This document shows, one piece after another, positions 62,843 through 64,000 of a stretch of 64,000 nucleotides of DNA; position 1 is the stretch's first letter, and each line of letters opens with the position of its first letter. The DNA is from Aquitalea denitrificans. GTDB taxonomy: Bacteria; Pseudomonadota; Gammaproteobacteria; Burkholderiales; Chromobacteriaceae. The notes beneath the pieces were generated by a model. It did no database searches. It was not told the origin of the DNA and saw only the letters and a program-made list of their open reading frames with translations. The translations under genes and the position numbers were made by a program. The stretch spans positions 248,001-312,000 of the forward strand of contig NZ_CP047241.1 in assembly GCF_009856625.1 (NCBI RefSeq). The letters run 5' to 3'.

Positions 62843-64000
62843 ATGTTTGACGTTGCCATCATCGGCGCGGGTGTCGTGGGCTGTGCGGTTGCCCGCCGAT
62901 TTGCCTTGCTTGGGGCCAAGGTGGTGTTGATGGAAAGCGGTGCCGATATTTTGTCTGGCGCTTCCAAGGCTAACAGCGCCATTTTGCATACCGGCTTTGA
63001 TGCTCCGCCCAATAGCGTGGAGTGGCAGCTGATACAGGCTGGCCGCGCTGAATATCTGGCCATCCATGAAAAACTGAACCTGCCACTGATTCAAACCGGA
63101 GCCCTTGTCTGCGCCTGGAGCGAGGAGGAAGCCAGCAAGCTGGAGCAGATTCATGCTGCCGGTTTGCACAATGGCGTGACCGATCTGGCCCGGCTGTCCG
63201 ACGCACAAGCCAGAACCCTGCAGCCGGGCTTGTCATCGCGTCTGTGTGCCGCCTTGGCGGTGCCGGGGGAGGCCATCATTGACCCCTGGTCCGCGCCGCT
63301 GGCGTATGTGACGCAAGCCATCAAGCTGGGGGCCACGGTCATGCGCAATAGCGAAGTGCTGCGTGGTGAGTTTGCTGGCAATACATGGTCTTTGCAGACC
63401 GGTACACAGACAGTAGAGGCCCGCGCGCTGATTAACTGCGCCGGTTTATATGGAGATGAAGTGGATCGTCGCCTGGGCTTGCCGGTGGCATTCCAGATCA
63501 AACCACGCAAAGGGCAGTTTGTGGTGCTGGACAAGGCGGCTGTGCGCCATGTGCGCAGCATCATCCTGCCAGTCCCCACCGAAACGACAAAGGGCGTGGT
63601 GGTATGCCCCACGGTGTTTGGCAATGTGCTGATCGGGCCTACTGCCGAGGAGCAGGATGCGCGTCAGCGTGCCACGGTGGTGCAGGACACCTTGGCGGGC
63701 CTGATCCGCCGCGGCGCGGAGATTCTCCCCGCGCTGCAAGGCATGCCGGTGACTGCGGTCTATGCCGGTCTGCGCCCTGCTACCGAGCAGAAAGCCTATC
63801 GCATATTCAGTCGCCCCGCGCAGCGGGCCATCACGCTGGGGGGAATCCGCTCCACCGGCCTGAGTGCTGCGCTGGGCCTGGCGCAGCATGCCGTCACACT
63901 CTACCAGCAGTTTGAGTCTGAGCCTTTCAGCCCGCCGGTGGATATCCCCTGGTTTGCCATGCCCAATTTGGCGGAAGGGTATGAGCGGGACTGGCAACGC
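62843..64000 (+). CDS. FAD-dependent oxidoreductase, glycerol-3-phosphate dehydrogenase-like (partial)
   Basis: 386 codons are present; the frame is still open at the window end, so the gene is cut. AAGGAAGG at 62832-62839 supports the ATG at 62843. The N-terminal FAD site is VAIIGAGVVGCAVARRFALLG (GxGxxG). A DAO-type fold follows, with GASKANSAILHTGFDAPP and LINCAGLYGDEVDRRLGLP, and FAD-binding GGIRSTGLSAALGLAQHA near the C-terminus. This resembles the GlpA/LhgO (L-2-hydroxyglutarate oxidase) group. A C-terminal BFD-like domain may continue beyond the edge. Divergent from the DeoR gene. Confidence 0.86.
   Translation, partial: MFDVAIIGAGVVGCAVARRFALLGAKVVLMESGADILSGASKANSAILHTGFDAPPNSVEWQLIQAGRAEYLAIHEKLNLPLIQTGALVCAWSEEEASKLEQIHAAGLHNGVTDLARLSDAQARTLQPGLSSRLCAALAVPGEAIIDPWSAPLAYVTQAIKLGATVMRNSEVLRGEFAGNTWSLQTGTQTVEARALINCAGLYGDEVDRRLGLPVAFQIKPRKGQFVVLDKAAVRHVRSIILPVPTETTKGVVVCPTVFGNVLIGPTAEEQDARQRATVVQDTLAGLIRRGAEILPALQGMPVTAVYAGLRPATEQKAYRIFSRPAQRAITLGGIRSTGLSAALGLAQHAVTLYQQFESEPFSPPVDIPWFAMPNLAEGYERDWQR

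Overview
The window is bacterial chromosome, most probably from a Chromobacteriaceae-type betaproteobacterium (Chromobacterium, Aquitalea, Vogesella or Pseudogulbenkiania). The evidence is the pilMNOPQ cluster back to back with a class A penicillin-binding protein gene, the rplU-rpmA-obgE order facing ispB, and a GC-rich codon style. No rRNA or CRISPR array is present. The genus is inferred, not shown.

Housekeeping part, 1-29 kb: type IV pilus assembly operon pilMNOPQ (-) and mrcA/ponA (+); an mdtABC-type RND efflux operon with its own outer-membrane channel; a formyltransferase-like gene; a Na/Pi cotransporter; a decayed SGNH/acyltransferase tail; two unknown genes; tRNA-Arg(CCT) behind ispB; rplU-rpmA-obgE; and a four-gene basic amino-acid ABC transporter. 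Several strong intrinsic terminators delimit these units.

Accessory part, 29-64 kb. (a) 29.1-33.1 kb holds a DUF2235 (Tle1-like) lipase-type effector preceded by three tandem, mosaic DUF3304-like lipoproteins, which are candidate immunity proteins. (b) 33.3-37.1 kb holds a LysR regulator, an M20 peptidase and an MHS-type MFS transporter. (c) 37.1-43.4 kb holds a four-gene kleisin / KITE / SMC-ATPase / TOPRIM operon of the MksFEBG-Wadjet (JetABCD) type, a probable anti-plasmid defence system. (d) 43.4-48.2 kb holds an MBL-fold hydrolase, an 0.8 kb gene-poor interval with strong palindromes and folded structure, an EamA transporter, hisC, a carboxymuconolactone-decarboxylase-like gene and tpx. 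(e) 48.2-49.8 kb holds a chemoreceptor. (f) 50.1-61.4 kb holds a vgrG island read on the minus strand: unknown membrane protein, PAAR, VgrG, an M23 plus GH19-like peptidoglycan-hydrolase effector split by a +1 shift at an A6 run, three paralogous AT-rich secreted proteins (candidate immunity) and a TssM/ImcF-like protein without a P-loop. (g) The end holds a DeoR-type regulator and a divergent FAD oxidoreductase cut by the window edge.

The most noteworthy material is the Mks/Wadjet operon and the two effector loci, each with three tandem immunity-like paralogues. In the lipoprotein array the overlapping junction with the effector has itself been duplicated, so that two lipoproteins begin with a copy of the effector's N-terminus.
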